Source: Oscillospiraceae bacterium | GTDB lineage: Bacteria > Bacillota > Clostridia > Oscillospirales > Ruminococcaceae | NCBI GenBank assembly: GCA_019423755.1 | Contig: JAHZAU010000003.1 | Span: 62,001-126,000, forward strand | Direction of reading: 5' to 3' | DNA length: 64,000 nucleotides | Shown: piece after piece, positions 48,645 through 57,854 of the stretch | Layout: each line of letters opens with the position of its first letter | Position numbering within the stretch: position 1 is the stretch's first letter | Notes under the pieces: model-generated | The model's input: only the letters and a program-made list of their open reading frames with translations | Told to the model about the DNA's origin: nothing | Databases searched by the model: none | Position numbers and translations under genes: made by a program

Positions 48645-50030
48645 TCATCTCTCCTTTCCAGCCGGGGAAAATCCGGCTGCTCGCTGCAAAAACCGCCGCG
48701 CCGCTTCCGGGCAGGCGGGAAAATACAGGTGACTATACCCGGCCGCCAAGGTTTCGCTGGCGTGCAGGCAATCCCACTGCTGGGGACGCCCGGGCTTCTG
48801 CGCCGTGGCATCCGTGCCGGGGAATTCGCTGTCCCAATAATGAAACTCATGGGCCGGGAAGCGCGTCCCTGCCGGGCCCAGCAGACAGTCCTTCTTCAAA
48901 GTCACATCCACATAACCGAAGCGGCAGAGCTTGCCGGTGGGCCAGCTTTTTCCCGGGAGCACCCCGCACATAGCGTAGGTACCGCCGTCCTCCCCCACCA
49001 GCTGCTGTTGGAGGTATTGGAAGCCGCCGCACTCGGCAATGCAGGGCATGCCCGCCTGGATGCTGTCGCGAATTTCCCGGCGCAGGGAGGTGTTCTCCTC
49101 CAGCTCCCGGGCGTAAAGCTCCGGGTAGCCGCCGCCGAGATACAGCCCCTGGGTCCCCGAGGGAAGAGCGCTGTCCCGCCGGGGGGAAAAGCTCCGCAGC
49201 TGCGCGCCCATCCATTCCAGTATGGCGAGATTTTCGTCATAATAAAAGCAGAACGCCTCGTCCTGGGCCACGGCGATGGTCACCGGGGCGCAGGAAGGCT
49301 CCGGGGGCAGCGGCTCCCAGCAAAGGGCCGGGGCCTCGGCCGCCCATTCTGCCAGCCGGTCCAACTCCAAGCTCGCTTCGGCTTGGTCCGCCAAGGCGTC
49401 CAGCCGCTGTTCCAGGTCTTGGATCTCCCCGGCGGTGACCAGCCCCAGATGACGGCTCCCCAGCGCCAGGTCGGGCCGGGGTGGAAAGTATCCCGCCGCC
49501 TCAATCCCCAGTTCTTCCCAAAGTTGCTGGCGCAGCTGCGGGTACCGGGCCGCGGAAAGCTGGTTGAAGATCACCCCGCGCAGGCGGTTTTGGGGGCAGT
49601 AGTCCAAAAAGCCCCGGATGACCGCCAGCACCGAGATGCCCATTCCCCGGCAGTTGACCACCAGCACCGCCGGGGTCTCGGTGGCGCAGGCCATCTGCCA
49701 GGCGCTGGCCCGGGTGGTGTTCCCCAGCCCGTCGTAGTAGCCCATGGCGCCTTCCAGCAGCACGAGCTCCGCCTTCCGGCGGCAGGCAGCGTCCCCCAGC
49801 AGCTGGCGGACCTGCCCTTCACCAGAGAAAAACAGGTCCAAGTTGCCAGCCGGGACCCCCAGCACCCGCCGGTGGAACATGGGGTCGATGTAGTCCGGCC
49901 CGCATTTCATGGAAAGCAGGCGGCGGCCCCTTCGCTGCCAGGCCCGCAGCAGGGCGCAGGTCAGGGTGGTTTTTCCGCTGCCGCTGGACACGCCCGCCAG
50001 CAGCAGACGGGGGAGTTTTTGCTGCATCAT
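48645..50030 (-). CDS. cbiA: Cobyrinic acid a,c-diamide synthase
   Basis: CbiA amidates the a and c side chains. The 461-residue protein has the N-terminal ATP-binding part (LLLAGVSSGSGKTTLTCALLR, KCGPDYIDPMFH) and a C-terminal glutamine amidotransferase domain with YLGGGYPELYA and the nucleophilic Cys in PCIAECGGFQYL. The ATG overlaps the preceding stop as ATGA. Confidence 0.96.
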   Translation of the reverse strand: MMQQKLPRLLLAGVSSGSGKTTLTCALLRAWQRRGRRLLSMKCGPDYIDPMFHRRVLGVPAGNLDLFFSGEGQVRQLLGDAACRRKAELVLLEGAMGYYDGLGNTTRASAWQMACATETPAVLVVNCRGMGISVLAVIRGFLDYCPQNRLRGVIFNQLSAARYPQLRQQLWEELGIEAAGYFPPRPDLALGSRHLGLVTAGEIQDLEQRLDALADQAEASLELDRLAEWAAEAPALCWEPLPPEPSCAPVTIAVAQDEAFCFYYDENLAILEWMGAQLRSFSPRRDSALPSGTQGLYLGGGYPELYARELEENTSLRREIRDSIQAGMPCIAECGGFQYLQQQLVGEDGGTYAMCGVLPGKSWPTGKLCRFGYVDVTLKKDCLLGPAGTRFPAHEFHYWDSEFPGTDATAQKPGRPQQWDCLHASETLAAGYSHLYFPACPEAARRFLQRAAGFSPAGKER

Positions 50031-51298
50031 GCGTCTTCCCTCCCCTGGGCCGAAAGCAGGAACACCGGGTTTTGGGCCAGCAGCATCTGACTGCAGCCTG
50101 CCGGACGCCCTTTGGCCACCGACAGCTGCACCAGCTCCACCTGCTGCATCCCCAGCCTGGAGAATGCCTCCAAGGTCCGGGTCGCGGTCTCCAAGGTGAT
50201 GGCGCTGACCACCGCGCGCACCGCCGGGTTCTTTTCCAGCGCCAGCCTCAGGATGGGCTCCACCTGGCCGGTGGTCCCGCCCAGGAACACCCGGTCCGGC
50301 GCGGGGAAATCCTCCAGGTCCTGGGGAGCGGTCCCCAGCCGGAGGGTCAGATTCCCGCAGGCAAAGCGTTCCCGGTTTTTCTGCGCCAGCGCAAAGGCCC
50401 GGGGCTCCTTCTCAATGGCCCACACCTGCCCCTGGGGCAGACTGAGCGCCATCTCCACCGACACCGAGCCGCTGCCCGCGCCGATGTCCCAAGCGGTTTG
50501 GTCGGGGCGCAGGCGCAGCTTGGAAAGGATCACCGCCCGCACCTCGCTTTTGGTCATAGGCACCGGGCGAGGGCCCTCCATATCCCGCAGGAAAGCTTCG
50601 TCCGGAAGGCCCGGCGTGGTTTGCTGCCGGTGGGACAGGCCCTCCGGGCGGCGGAGCAGCATGCAGGAAAGGGGCGCGAAGCTCTGCCGGGCCAGCTCCC
50701 GCGCCAGACCGTGGGTGATACGCTCCTCCGGGTAGGAAAGGGACTCGCCCACCCAAACTTCCGCCTCGCCCAGGCCCGCTTCGGTCAGTTGGTGGCAGAC
50801 GCTTTGGGGGGAATGTTCCCCGCCGGTGAGCAGAAACACCTTCTCATGCTGGGAAAGCCAGGTGGCAACGCTGCCCTCCCGACCGTGCAGGCTCCGAAGG
50901 GCGCAGTCCTCCCAGCTTTGGCCACAGGCGGCGCAGAGATACTGCACCGAGCTGATGCCGCAATGGGGCTGGATCTTGGCCTGGGGCAGACGCTGGGCCA
51001 GCTCCCGGCGCAGTCCTGCCGCCCCGCTGTAAAAGCCGATATCCCCGGAAAAGAGCACCGCCGCCTCGGCAGCGTCCGGCCGCTGGGCCAGGGCTTCCGC
51101 CAGCTGGCAGGGGGAAATGGCCGCCACCTTCTCCCCGGCAAATTCCGGGAAGGCGTCCAGCATCCGCTGGGCCCCCAGCAGGCAGCGGCTCCTTTGGATG
51201 GCGTCCCAGGCCGAGGCGGTCAGGCCCTCCCGGCCTCCCATGCCGATCCCCACCAGGTGGATGGTCCGCCCGGCGCCGGTGTGGTCATATCGATTCAT
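50027..51298 (-). CDS. cbiET: Fused CbiE-CbiT precorrin methyltransferase/decarboxylase
   Basis: A 423-residue fusion equivalent to CobL. The N-terminal half is CbiE, a C5 methyltransferase with the class III methylase opening IHLVGIGMGGREGLTASAW and VLLTGGEHSPQ. The C-terminal half (from about residue 225) is CbiT, the C15 methyltransferase/decarboxylase, with the SAM motif AWDIGAGSGSVSVEMAL. Both active domains look complete. It lies between hemB and cbiA. Confidence 0.94.
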   Translation of the reverse strand: MNRYDHTGAGRTIHLVGIGMGGREGLTASAWDAIQRSRCLLGAQRMLDAFPEFAGEKVAAISPCQLAEALAQRPDAAEAAVLFSGDIGFYSGAAGLRRELAQRLPQAKIQPHCGISSVQYLCAACGQSWEDCALRSLHGREGSVATWLSQHEKVFLLTGGEHSPQSVCHQLTEAGLGEAEVWVGESLSYPEERITHGLARELARQSFAPLSCMLLRRPEGLSHRQQTTPGLPDEAFLRDMEGPRPVPMTKSEVRAVILSKLRLRPDQTAWDIGAGSGSVSVEMALSLPQGQVWAIEKEPRAFALAQKNRERFACGNLTLRLGTAPQDLEDFPAPDRVFLGGTTGQVEPILRLALEKNPAVRAVVSAITLETATRTLEAFSRLGMQQVELVQLSVAKGRPAGCSQMLLAQNPVFLLSAQGREDA

Positions 51299-51323
51299 CT
51301 CCCTGTCTCCTTTCCGGTAAATG

Positions 51324-52307
51324 TTAGCCGATGCGGCCTTCCTTCATCCAACCGGCCAGCTGCAGCGCGTAGTAGGAAATGAGGATATCCGCCCCAGCGC
51401 GGTAGATGCTCACTGCGGTCTCGCAGGCGATGGACGCTTCGTCCACCAGGCCCTGGGCCGCCGCGGCCTTGATCATGGCGTATTCTCCGCTAACGCTGTA
51501 CGCCGCCAAAGGAAGGTCGGTGGCCTGCCGTACCCGGGTGATCACATCCAGGTAGGACAGCGCCGGTTTCACCATCACCAGGTCTGCGCCCTCCTCCTCG
51601 TCCAACCGGACCTCCCGCAGGGCCTCCCGGCTGTTGTGATAGTCCATCTGGTAGGCCTTGCGGTCCCCGAAGGCCGGAGCCGAACCCGCCGCTTCCCGGA
51701 ACGGGCCGTAAAAGCTGGAAGCATACTTGGCGGAATAGGCCATGATCGGGGTGGAGGCAAAGCCGTTTTCGTCCAGCACCCGGCGCATCCGGCCTACCCG
51801 GCCATCCATCATGTCCGAAGGGGCCACCATATCTGCCCCGGCCTGCACATGGGAAAGGGCGGTACGGGCCAGCAGCTCCACCGTGGTGTCATTTTCCACT
51901 TCCTCCCCGCAGAGCAGGCCGCAATGTCCGTGGCTGGTGTACTCACACAGGCAGACGTCGGTGATGCAGTAAAGCTGGGGGAAGCGGCGTTTTGCCTCCT
52001 GCAGCGCCTGCTGCACCACGCCGTTTTCTGCCCAAGCGCCGCTGCCCTGGGGGTCCTTTTCCTTGGGGATGCCAAAGAGCAGCACCTTGTCTACCCCGCT
52101 TTCCAGCAAGCGTTCCAGCGGGTAGGCCAGGGTATCGGGGCTGTAACGGAACTGCCCCGGCAGCGAGGGGATCTCCTCGCAGATCCCGCTCCCCTCCCGG
52201 ACAAAAATGGGGTAGATCAGCGAGCTAGGGGAAAATCGGGTCTCGCGGACCATCTGCCGCAGGGCCGGCAGGCGGCGCAGGCGGCGGGGACGTTGCATCA
52301 TTTCCAT
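51324..52307 (-). CDS. hemB: Porphobilinogen synthase
   Basis: HemB condenses two 5-aminolevulinate molecules. The 327-residue enzyme has the zinc-binding triad Cys119, Cys121 and Cys129 (in DVCLCEYTSHGHCG), and the active-site lysines Lys194 (AYSAKYAS) and Lys247 (LVMVKPAL). ATG 52307 follows AGGAGG and overlaps the cobA-hemD end by 10 nt. Inclusion in the operon dedicates tetrapyrrole supply to cobalamin. Confidence 0.97.
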   Translation of the reverse strand: MEMMQRPRRLRRLPALRQMVRETRFSPSSLIYPIFVREGSGICEEIPSLPGQFRYSPDTLAYPLERLLESGVDKVLLFGIPKEKDPQGSGAWAENGVVQQALQEAKRRFPQLYCITDVCLCEYTSHGHCGLLCGEEVENDTTVELLARTALSHVQAGADMVAPSDMMDGRVGRMRRVLDENGFASTPIMAYSAKYASSFYGPFREAAGSAPAFGDRKAYQMDYHNSREALREVRLDEEEGADLVMVKPALSYLDVITRVRQATDLPLAAYSVSGEYAMIKAAAAQGLVDEASIACETAVSIYRAGADILISYYALQLAGWMKEGRIG

Positions 52308-53857
52308 GAAAGATCCTCCTCGTTTTGGGGTGTCATCGTGTGGTTTGCGTATTCTAAAATGGTCTGTACCATGGCGTCCATGGTAGCCTGCGGGGCCACC
52401 AGGCAGCGAAGGCCCAGCGCCCGGGCGGCCTGGGCGGTTTGTTCGCCGATGCAGACCGCCGTACAGCCGGAAAGGTCCAGCCCGTCCATGGCCTGGGCAA
52501 AGCGCCGGACACAGGACGCGCTGGTGAAGGTCAGCAGGTCGATGCCCCCTTCTTCCAGCAAGCGGCGCACCGGGGCGGCCTCGCTCCCGGCGGGGAGAGT
52601 GTCATACAGCGGCCAGTCCCGGTAAGAAATGCCCGCCTCTTTCAAACAGGCCGGTAGCTCCGGGGAACCTTCCCGCGCGCGGGGAAGCAGTACCCTCTCC
52701 CCCGGCAGTACCGTCCGGGCCAGGGTCTCCCCCAGCGCCCGGGCGGTGTATTCCTCCGGCATACAATCGGCAAACAGCCCCCGCTTTTCCAGCGCCTGAG
52801 CAGTGCCGGGGCCGATGACGGCCAGTTTCTTTCCAGACAAGGTGCGGACATCCATCCGCTGGCGGGCCAGCAGGTCAAAGAACCCTTCCACCCCCGCCGG
52901 ACTGGTGAAGCCCAGCCAGGTGTAATCCCCCAGCTGGGAAAGCACCGGGGCCAGCTCCTTCGGCGGCAGCGGGCGGGTAGCGATGGCGGGAAATTCCACC
53001 ACCTCGGCTCCCAGGCGGCGCAGCGGCTCGCTCAGGCGGGAAGCCCGCTCCTGGGGACGGGTGACCAGCACCCGCAGCCGGTGCAGCGGACGCTGCTCCA
53101 CCCAGGAAAGTTCCTCTCCCAGGCGGCAGACCTCCCCCACCACGATGATGGCCGGCGCCTGGATACCGGCAGCGCGAGCCTGCTGGGGCAGGGTGTCCAA
53201 GGTGGCGATAACGGTGCGCTGGCGGCTGGTGGTACCCTCCTGCAGGATAGCGGCGGGGGTGGAAGCCGCCTTTCCGTGAGCCTGCAGCTGAGCGCAAATT
53301 TCTTCCAGATGCCCCACCCCCATAAGGAACACCAGCGTCCCTTTCAAGCGCGCCAAGGCGTCCCAATCCATGGCGGGCAGACCGTCCTTTTTGCTGTGGC
53401 CGGTGATGATATGCACCGAGGAGGCCCAATCCCGATGGGTCACCGGGATACCGGCATAGGCCGGGACCGCCAAAGCGGAACTGACCCCCGGCACTACCTG
53501 GCAAGGAATGCCAGCTTCCAACAGCTGCTGCATCTCCTCCGCGCCGCGGCCAAAGAGAAACGGGTCCCCGCCCTTGAGGCGGACCACCTGATGCCCGGCC
53601 TGGGCTTCCTCCACCAGCAGGCGGTTGATCTCCTCCTGGGGGACGCTGTGCCGGCCGGCGCGCTTACCCACGCAGAGGCAGCGGGTCCCCGGCGGGATCA
53701 TCCCCAGCACCGCCGCTCCGGCCAGATGGTCGTAGACCACCACGTCCGCTTCCTGCAGAAGCTGCCGCCCCCGCAGGGTCAGCAGTCCGGCGTCCCCCGG
53801 ACCGGCTCCCACCAGCCAGACCCGGCCCTGTTTTTGGTTGATTTCGTGTTTCTCCAT
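52298..53857 (-). CDS. cobA-hemD: Fused uroporphyrinogen-III C-methyltransferase / uroporphyrinogen-III synthase
   Basis: A 519-residue bifunctional protein that makes uroporphyrinogen III and methylates it to precorrin-2. Residues about 12-255 are the SAM methyltransferase CobA: VGAGPGDAGLLTLRG, VVRLKGGDPFLFGRGAEEM and GIPVTHRD. Residues about 265-505 are HemD, with RVLVTRPQERASRLS at its start and the weakly conserved LTFTSASCVRRFA near the end. The CobA-HemD fusion is common in Clostridia. Confidence 0.95.
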   Translation of the reverse strand: MEKHEINQKQGRVWLVGAGPGDAGLLTLRGRQLLQEADVVVYDHLAGAAVLGMIPPGTRCLCVGKRAGRHSVPQEEINRLLVEEAQAGHQVVRLKGGDPFLFGRGAEEMQQLLEAGIPCQVVPGVSSALAVPAYAGIPVTHRDWASSVHIITGHSKKDGLPAMDWDALARLKGTLVFLMGVGHLEEICAQLQAHGKAASTPAAILQEGTTSRQRTVIATLDTLPQQARAAGIQAPAIIVVGEVCRLGEELSWVEQRPLHRLRVLVTRPQERASRLSEPLRRLGAEVVEFPAIATRPLPPKELAPVLSQLGDYTWLGFTSPAGVEGFFDLLARQRMDVRTLSGKKLAVIGPGTAQALEKRGLFADCMPEEYTARALGETLARTVLPGERVLLPRAREGSPELPACLKEAGISYRDWPLYDTLPAGSEAAPVRRLLEEGGIDLLTFTSASCVRRFAQAMDGLDLSGCTAVCIGEQTAQAARALGLRCLVAPQATMDAMVQTILEYANHTMTPQNEEDLSWK

Positions 53858-53878
53858 CGGTTCTGCCCTTTCTTGTGA

Positions 53879-54769
53879 TTATGTACGGTGCCGCTGGCGA
53901 AGCTCCTCGGCCAGCTGCTCGCCCAGCCCTTCCGGGTCTTGGAAGGAGCCGGTCGTTTCGCCCAGGCTCCAACTGCCGTCTGCCGTGTCATAATAGAGCC
54001 CACGAAGGCGGATCTCCTCTCCGTCGGTCTCTCCGTAGGCCGCTACCGGGGAGGAGCAGCCGCCGTCCAATACCCGGACGTACTGTCGCTCCGCCAGGGA
54101 AACAGCGCGGGTCCACGGGTCATCCACCGCCGCCAGGAAAGGATAGTCCTCCCCCTTGCGGTGCTGGACCACCAGCGTTCCCTGCCCGGCGGCAGGCAGC
54201 AGCTCGTCTGTGGAAAAGACCCGGCTCATCCGACCGGCCAGCCCCGCCCGCTGCAAGCCCGCGCAGGCCAGCACCAGTGCGCCGTATTCCCCGGCGTCCA
54301 GCTTTTCCAGACGGCGAAGGATGTTGCCCCGCACCGGCTCTACCGGCTGGCCGGGGTAAAGTTTTTCTAGTTGGAGCCTCCGGCGCAGGCTGGAACAGCC
54401 AAAGGCCGCGCCCGGCTGCTTTTCCGTCTGCCCCTGGGGCAGTACCAGGCAGTCCCTCGGGTCTCCACGGGCCACAAAGGCCCCCAGCGGCAGGTCCTCC
54501 GGCGTCTGCATGGGCACGTCCTTCAGGCTGTGCACCGAAAGGTCGATCTCCCCCTGGCGCAGCGCCCGGTCCAGCTCCTTGACAAACAGCCCCTTGCCGC
54601 CGATCTTGTCCAAAGTACGGTCCAGGATGCGGTCGCCGGTGGTCTTCATGGTGACGATGACGAACCGGTACTCCGGGCAGGCCCGGGCCATGGCGTCCAC
54701 CACCAGTTGGGTCTGGGCCACCGCCAGCTTGCTTTCCCGGCTGCCCACCCGGACGATCTTCTCCTTCAT
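53879..54769 (-). CDS. hemC: Hydroxymethylbilane synthase
   Basis: HemC polymerises four porphobilinogens. The 296-residue enzyme starts KIVRVGSRESKLAVAQT and carries the active-site Asp region HSLKDVPMQTPEDL and Cys238 in LDGGCSSPVAAYGE, which holds the dipyrromethane cofactor. It lies 21 nt before cobA-hemD and 1 nt after the cobK fusion. Confidence 0.97.
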   Translation of the reverse strand: MKEKIVRVGSRESKLAVAQTQLVVDAMARACPEYRFVIVTMKTTGDRILDRTLDKIGGKGLFVKELDRALRQGEIDLSVHSLKDVPMQTPEDLPLGAFVARGDPRDCLVLPQGQTEKQPGAAFGCSSLRRRLQLEKLYPGQPVEPVRGNILRRLEKLDAGEYGALVLACAGLQRAGLAGRMSRVFSTDELLPAAGQGTLVVQHRKGEDYPFLAAVDDPWTRAVSLAERQYVRVLDGGCSSPVAAYGETDGEEIRLRGLYYDTADGSWSLGETTGSFQDPEGLGEQLAEELRQRHRT

Positions 54770-54770
54770 C

Positions 54771-56021
54771 CTACTTCGCTTCCTTTCCTGTTTCCCAATC
54801 CATCTGCCGCAGACAGGCCGCCGCGCGGCGCACCTGAGCGTGATCCTGCCCCGAGGAGCAAAGCCCCATGACCAGCGGGCCGCGGCGCAGCACCGCCGGG
54901 AAGTAAAAATCGCAGTCCTCTTTTTTGTCGCACCGGTTAAAGGGGATGCCCTTTTGGCGGCATTCCCGACCGACAGCTTCGTTTGCCGACGGGTCGTCGG
55001 TGCAGGCCAGCACCAGCTGTCCGTAGGCGTCCCCCGGCTGCCAGCGGCGGGGCTGCCAGTCCCCTGGCCTAAGCAACTTTTCCAGCTCCGGCAGGATCTC
55101 CGGCGAGATCACACAGATCCGACAGCCGGTCCCTTGCAGGGAACGCGCCCGGCGCAGGGCGATGTTCCCGCCGCCGATAAGCTGCACCGTCCTGCCCCGC
55201 AGGTCCACAAACAGCGGGAAGTGGCTGGGCGGGGCCGCTGGTTCCTCTTGGGGCAGCTGGACACCGAACCGCCGGGAAAGCTCTTCCCAAAGGGCATCCC
55301 AGCTAAGGCCCCGGGGCTGGGCGCTGCGGCCGATGACCACCACGCCGCTACCGGTGCGGGCCGCCGCTTCCAGCTTTTCCGGGAAGCCGCCGGCGGCTCC
55401 CGAGTCCTTGGTCACCAGCCAGCGGATCTTGGCCTGCCGCAGCAGCGCCTCGTTGAAGTCCGCAGAAAAAGGCCCCTGCATCCCGATGACATTCCGGGCC
55501 AAAAAGCCCAGACGGAGACATTTTTCCACAGCCTCCACGCTGGGAAGCACCCGCACCCAGCAGCGCTCGGCGTACTCCGGCAGCTGGGTAAAGGGTTCCA
55601 GCTCCTTGCTGCCGGTGGTGAGCAGGATGCGCCCTTCCACCGTGCGCAAAAACGCCACCGCTTCCTCGATGGACGGCACCATGGTCAGCGGCTGCGCCCC
55701 GTCGCCAAGGGAGGAGGGCCGTTCCAGCCGCAGGTAAGGTACCACTTTGGCTTCGCAGGCCCGGCGCAGGTTTTCGCTGACCGCCACCGCGTAAGGGTGG
55801 GTGGCGTCCACCACGCAGCAGAAGGGCCGCTCGGCCAGCAGGGCTTCCATAGCCGCTTCATCCCGACGGCCGGTCCGGACTTCCAGCCCCGGCGCTGGCT
55901 GCAGCAGCTGTTCTCCGTATTCCGTGGCGACGCAGACGGTGACCGCGCAGCCAGCCCGGCACAGCTGACCGGCCAGCAGCCGGCCTTCGGTGGTGCCGCC
56001 AAACAGCAAAATCTCCGGCAT
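54771..56021 (-). CDS. cobK: Fused precorrin-6A reductase (CobK/CbiJ) and precorrin-2 dehydrogenase
   Basis: A 416-residue fusion. Residues 1 to about 255 match CobK/CbiJ, the NAD(P)H reductase of the corrin ring (ILLFGGTTEGRLLAGQL, VVDATHPYAVAVSENL). Residues about 265-416 match the SirC/CysG N-terminal domain (PLFVDLRGRTVQLIGGGNIALRRA, CTDDPSANEAV, FNRCDKKEDCDFYFPA), which oxidises precorrin-2 to sirohydrochlorin. Joining an early and a mid-pathway reductase is noteworthy. The dehydrogenase implies that cobalt enters at sirohydrochlorin, the anaerobic route. Confidence 0.9.
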   Translation of the reverse strand: MPEILLFGGTTEGRLLAGQLCRAGCAVTVCVATEYGEQLLQPAPGLEVRTGRRDEAAMEALLAERPFCCVVDATHPYAVAVSENLRRACEAKVVPYLRLERPSSLGDGAQPLTMVPSIEEAVAFLRTVEGRILLTTGSKELEPFTQLPEYAERCWVRVLPSVEAVEKCLRLGFLARNVIGMQGPFSADFNEALLRQAKIRWLVTKDSGAAGGFPEKLEAAARTGSGVVVIGRSAQPRGLSWDALWEELSRRFGVQLPQEEPAAPPSHFPLFVDLRGRTVQLIGGGNIALRRARSLQGTGCRICVISPEILPELEKLLRPGDWQPRRWQPGDAYGQLVLACTDDPSANEAVGRECRQKGIPFNRCDKKEDCDFYFPAVLRRGPLVMGLCSSGQDHAQVRRAAACLRQMDWETGKEAK

Positions 56022-56043
56022 CTTGCCCCCTCCTTTCCTTTGG

Positions 56044-56781
56044 TTATGCGTTTTCTCCCAGCCGGTAGCCCCGGGGGGTCACCATCCGCCCAGCGGAGAC
56101 CTTGGTCTGGGAGTTGCCGATGATCACGGTGGTGAACATATCCACCTGCTCGTCCCGAAGCTCTCCCAGCGTCAGGATGCGGGAGGTTTGCCCCTCGCGG
56201 CCGATGTTCTTCACCCAGCCGCAGACCGTTTCCGGCACCTGGTGGCGCAGGACGATGTCGCAGGCCCGGCGCAGGTAATCCGCCCGCTTTTTGCTGGAAG
56301 GATTGTAGAGGCAGAGGACAAAATCCGCCGCTGCCGCCGCGTCCAGCCGCTTTTCAATGAGCGGAAGGGGGGTCAGCAGGTCGCTGAGGCTGATGACGGC
56401 AAAATCGTGCACCAGCGGCGCGCCCAAGACCGCCGCCGCCGCGCAGGCTGCGGTGATACCCGGCACCACCTGGATCTCCACCGGCGGATATTGGGGCGCC
56501 AGTTCCAGCACCAGGCCCGCCAGCCCGTAGACCCCGGCGTCCCCACTGCATACCAGTGAGACCGTCTCCCCTTCCGACGCCGCCTGCAAAGCCATGCGGC
56601 AGCGCTCTTCCTCCCGGCGCATGGGGGTGCTTTCCAGCCGCTTGTGGGCAAAACGCTCCTGCAGCAGGTCGATATAGACGGTGTAGCCGGTGATCAGGGT
56701 GCTGTCTTCCAGTGCCGCCTGGGCCTGGGGGGTGAGCATCTCCGGGCATCCCGGCCCCAAGCCGACGAGATATAATTTCAT
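56044..56781 (-). CDS. cbiH: Cobalt-precorrin-3 C17-methyltransferase
   Basis: CbiH methylates C17 and contracts the ring. The 245-residue class III methylase shows LYLVGLGPGCPEMLTPQA at the start, VCSGDAGVYGLAG and the later VVPGITAACAAAAVLG and CLYNPSSKKR segments typical of CobJ/CbiH. ATG 56781 overlaps the cbiG stop as ATGA. No extra cluster-binding domain is fused. Confidence 0.94.
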   Translation of the reverse strand: MKLYLVGLGPGCPEMLTPQAQAALEDSTLITGYTVYIDLLQERFAHKRLESTPMRREEERCRMALQAASEGETVSLVCSGDAGVYGLAGLVLELAPQYPPVEIQVVPGITAACAAAAVLGAPLVHDFAVISLSDLLTPLPLIEKRLDAAAAADFVLCLYNPSSKKRADYLRRACDIVLRHQVPETVCGWVKNIGREGQTSRILTLGELRDEQVDMFTTVIIGNSQTKVSAGRMVTPRGYRLGENA

Positions 56782-57854
56782 CCTTCCGCTTCCTCCTTTT
56801 TGGTCGTATCGCCGCCAAAGCGCAGCGTTTTGGGCGCTGCGGCTACTGCTAAGGTGCAGCCGCTGCCCGCCTGACGGCGCAGAATGAGCCGCCCGCCGGA
56901 GCGCCACACGGCCGCCCGCTCGCAGACGTTGTCCACCCCGGTCACCTGCTGCACAAAGGCCGAGGAGGCAAAGTCCCCCTCCACCGCCAGCAGCTGTCCG
57001 GCAGAAGCCGCCGCCAGCGGCCAGTGAAACGCCCGGCAAAGGTCCAGCAGCGCCGGTTCCTGGGCTTTCCGGTCCAGGGTCGCCACCGCCTGCACCGCCT
57101 CCGGGAGCAGACCGCTTTCTTCCAGATGCTCCAGCACAAACTGCCGCAGCACCGCCGGTTCGATCTCTTTTCGGCAGCCGATACCCAGGACGAGATCCCG
57201 GGGGAGCAGCCGCAGCGTGTGGGCAAAGGGGCGCTCCTGCAGGTCGCGGGTGACGCAGATGCCCCAGGGGCAGGTCGTATCTTCCGTCAAACCGGCAGGA
57301 AGAGGCCCCTCCCAGGGCAGACAGCTGACAAAGCCCACCGGCTCCCCTTCCAGCAGCCGGGCGGAGATCTCCTTGGCCTCCCGGCGGTCCAGCACCAGCA
57401 GCCCCTGCTCCTTGGCCCAGCTGTCCACAGCAAAGCAGCCGGACAGGTCGGTGGCGGTAGAGATCACCGCCGTCCCGCCGTATATTTTGGCCACCAGACG
57501 GGCCAGGTCGTTTCCGCCGCCCAGGTGTCCCGAAAGCAGCAGCACCGCAAAGCGGCCCTTCTGGTCCACCGCTACCACCGCCGGATCGGAAAACTTATCC
57601 CGCACATAGGGCGCGATGGCCCGCACCGCGATGCCGCAGGCCCCTACAAAAACAAGCCCCTCCCGGCAGGCAAACTGCTCCCCGGTCCAGGCAGAAAGCT
57701 CCTGTTCCAGACAAAGCAGCCCCTCCCCGGCAAAGCGCGGCATCGCGTAGCCCTGGCAAGGCCGGCCCGCCTGCTCCAAACCGGCGCAGAGACGGCGGCA
57801 GAGCGCCGCCCCCTCCCGGGTGAAGGCCACCGCGGCAAGGGGTTTTGCGGTCAT
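56778..57854 (-). CDS. cbiG: Cobalt-precorrin-5A hydrolase
   Basis: CbiG opens the delta-lactone and releases acetaldehyde, a step specific to the anaerobic pathway. The 358-residue protein has the N-terminal domain with VFVGACGIAVRAIAPYVRDK and LLSGHLGGGNDLARL, and a C-terminal domain with LVLGIGCRKEIE. The ATG overlaps the cbiF stop, and its own stop overlaps the cbiH start. Confidence 0.94.
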   Translation of the reverse strand: MTAKPLAAVAFTREGAALCRRLCAGLEQAGRPCQGYAMPRFAGEGLLCLEQELSAWTGEQFACREGLVFVGACGIAVRAIAPYVRDKFSDPAVVAVDQKGRFAVLLLSGHLGGGNDLARLVAKIYGGTAVISTATDLSGCFAVDSWAKEQGLLVLDRREAKEISARLLEGEPVGFVSCLPWEGPLPAGLTEDTTCPWGICVTRDLQERPFAHTLRLLPRDLVLGIGCRKEIEPAVLRQFVLEHLEESGLLPEAVQAVATLDRKAQEPALLDLCRAFHWPLAAASAGQLLAVEGDFASSAFVQQVTGVDNVCERAAVWRSGGRLILRRQAGSGCTLAVAAAPKTLRFGGDTTKKEEAEG

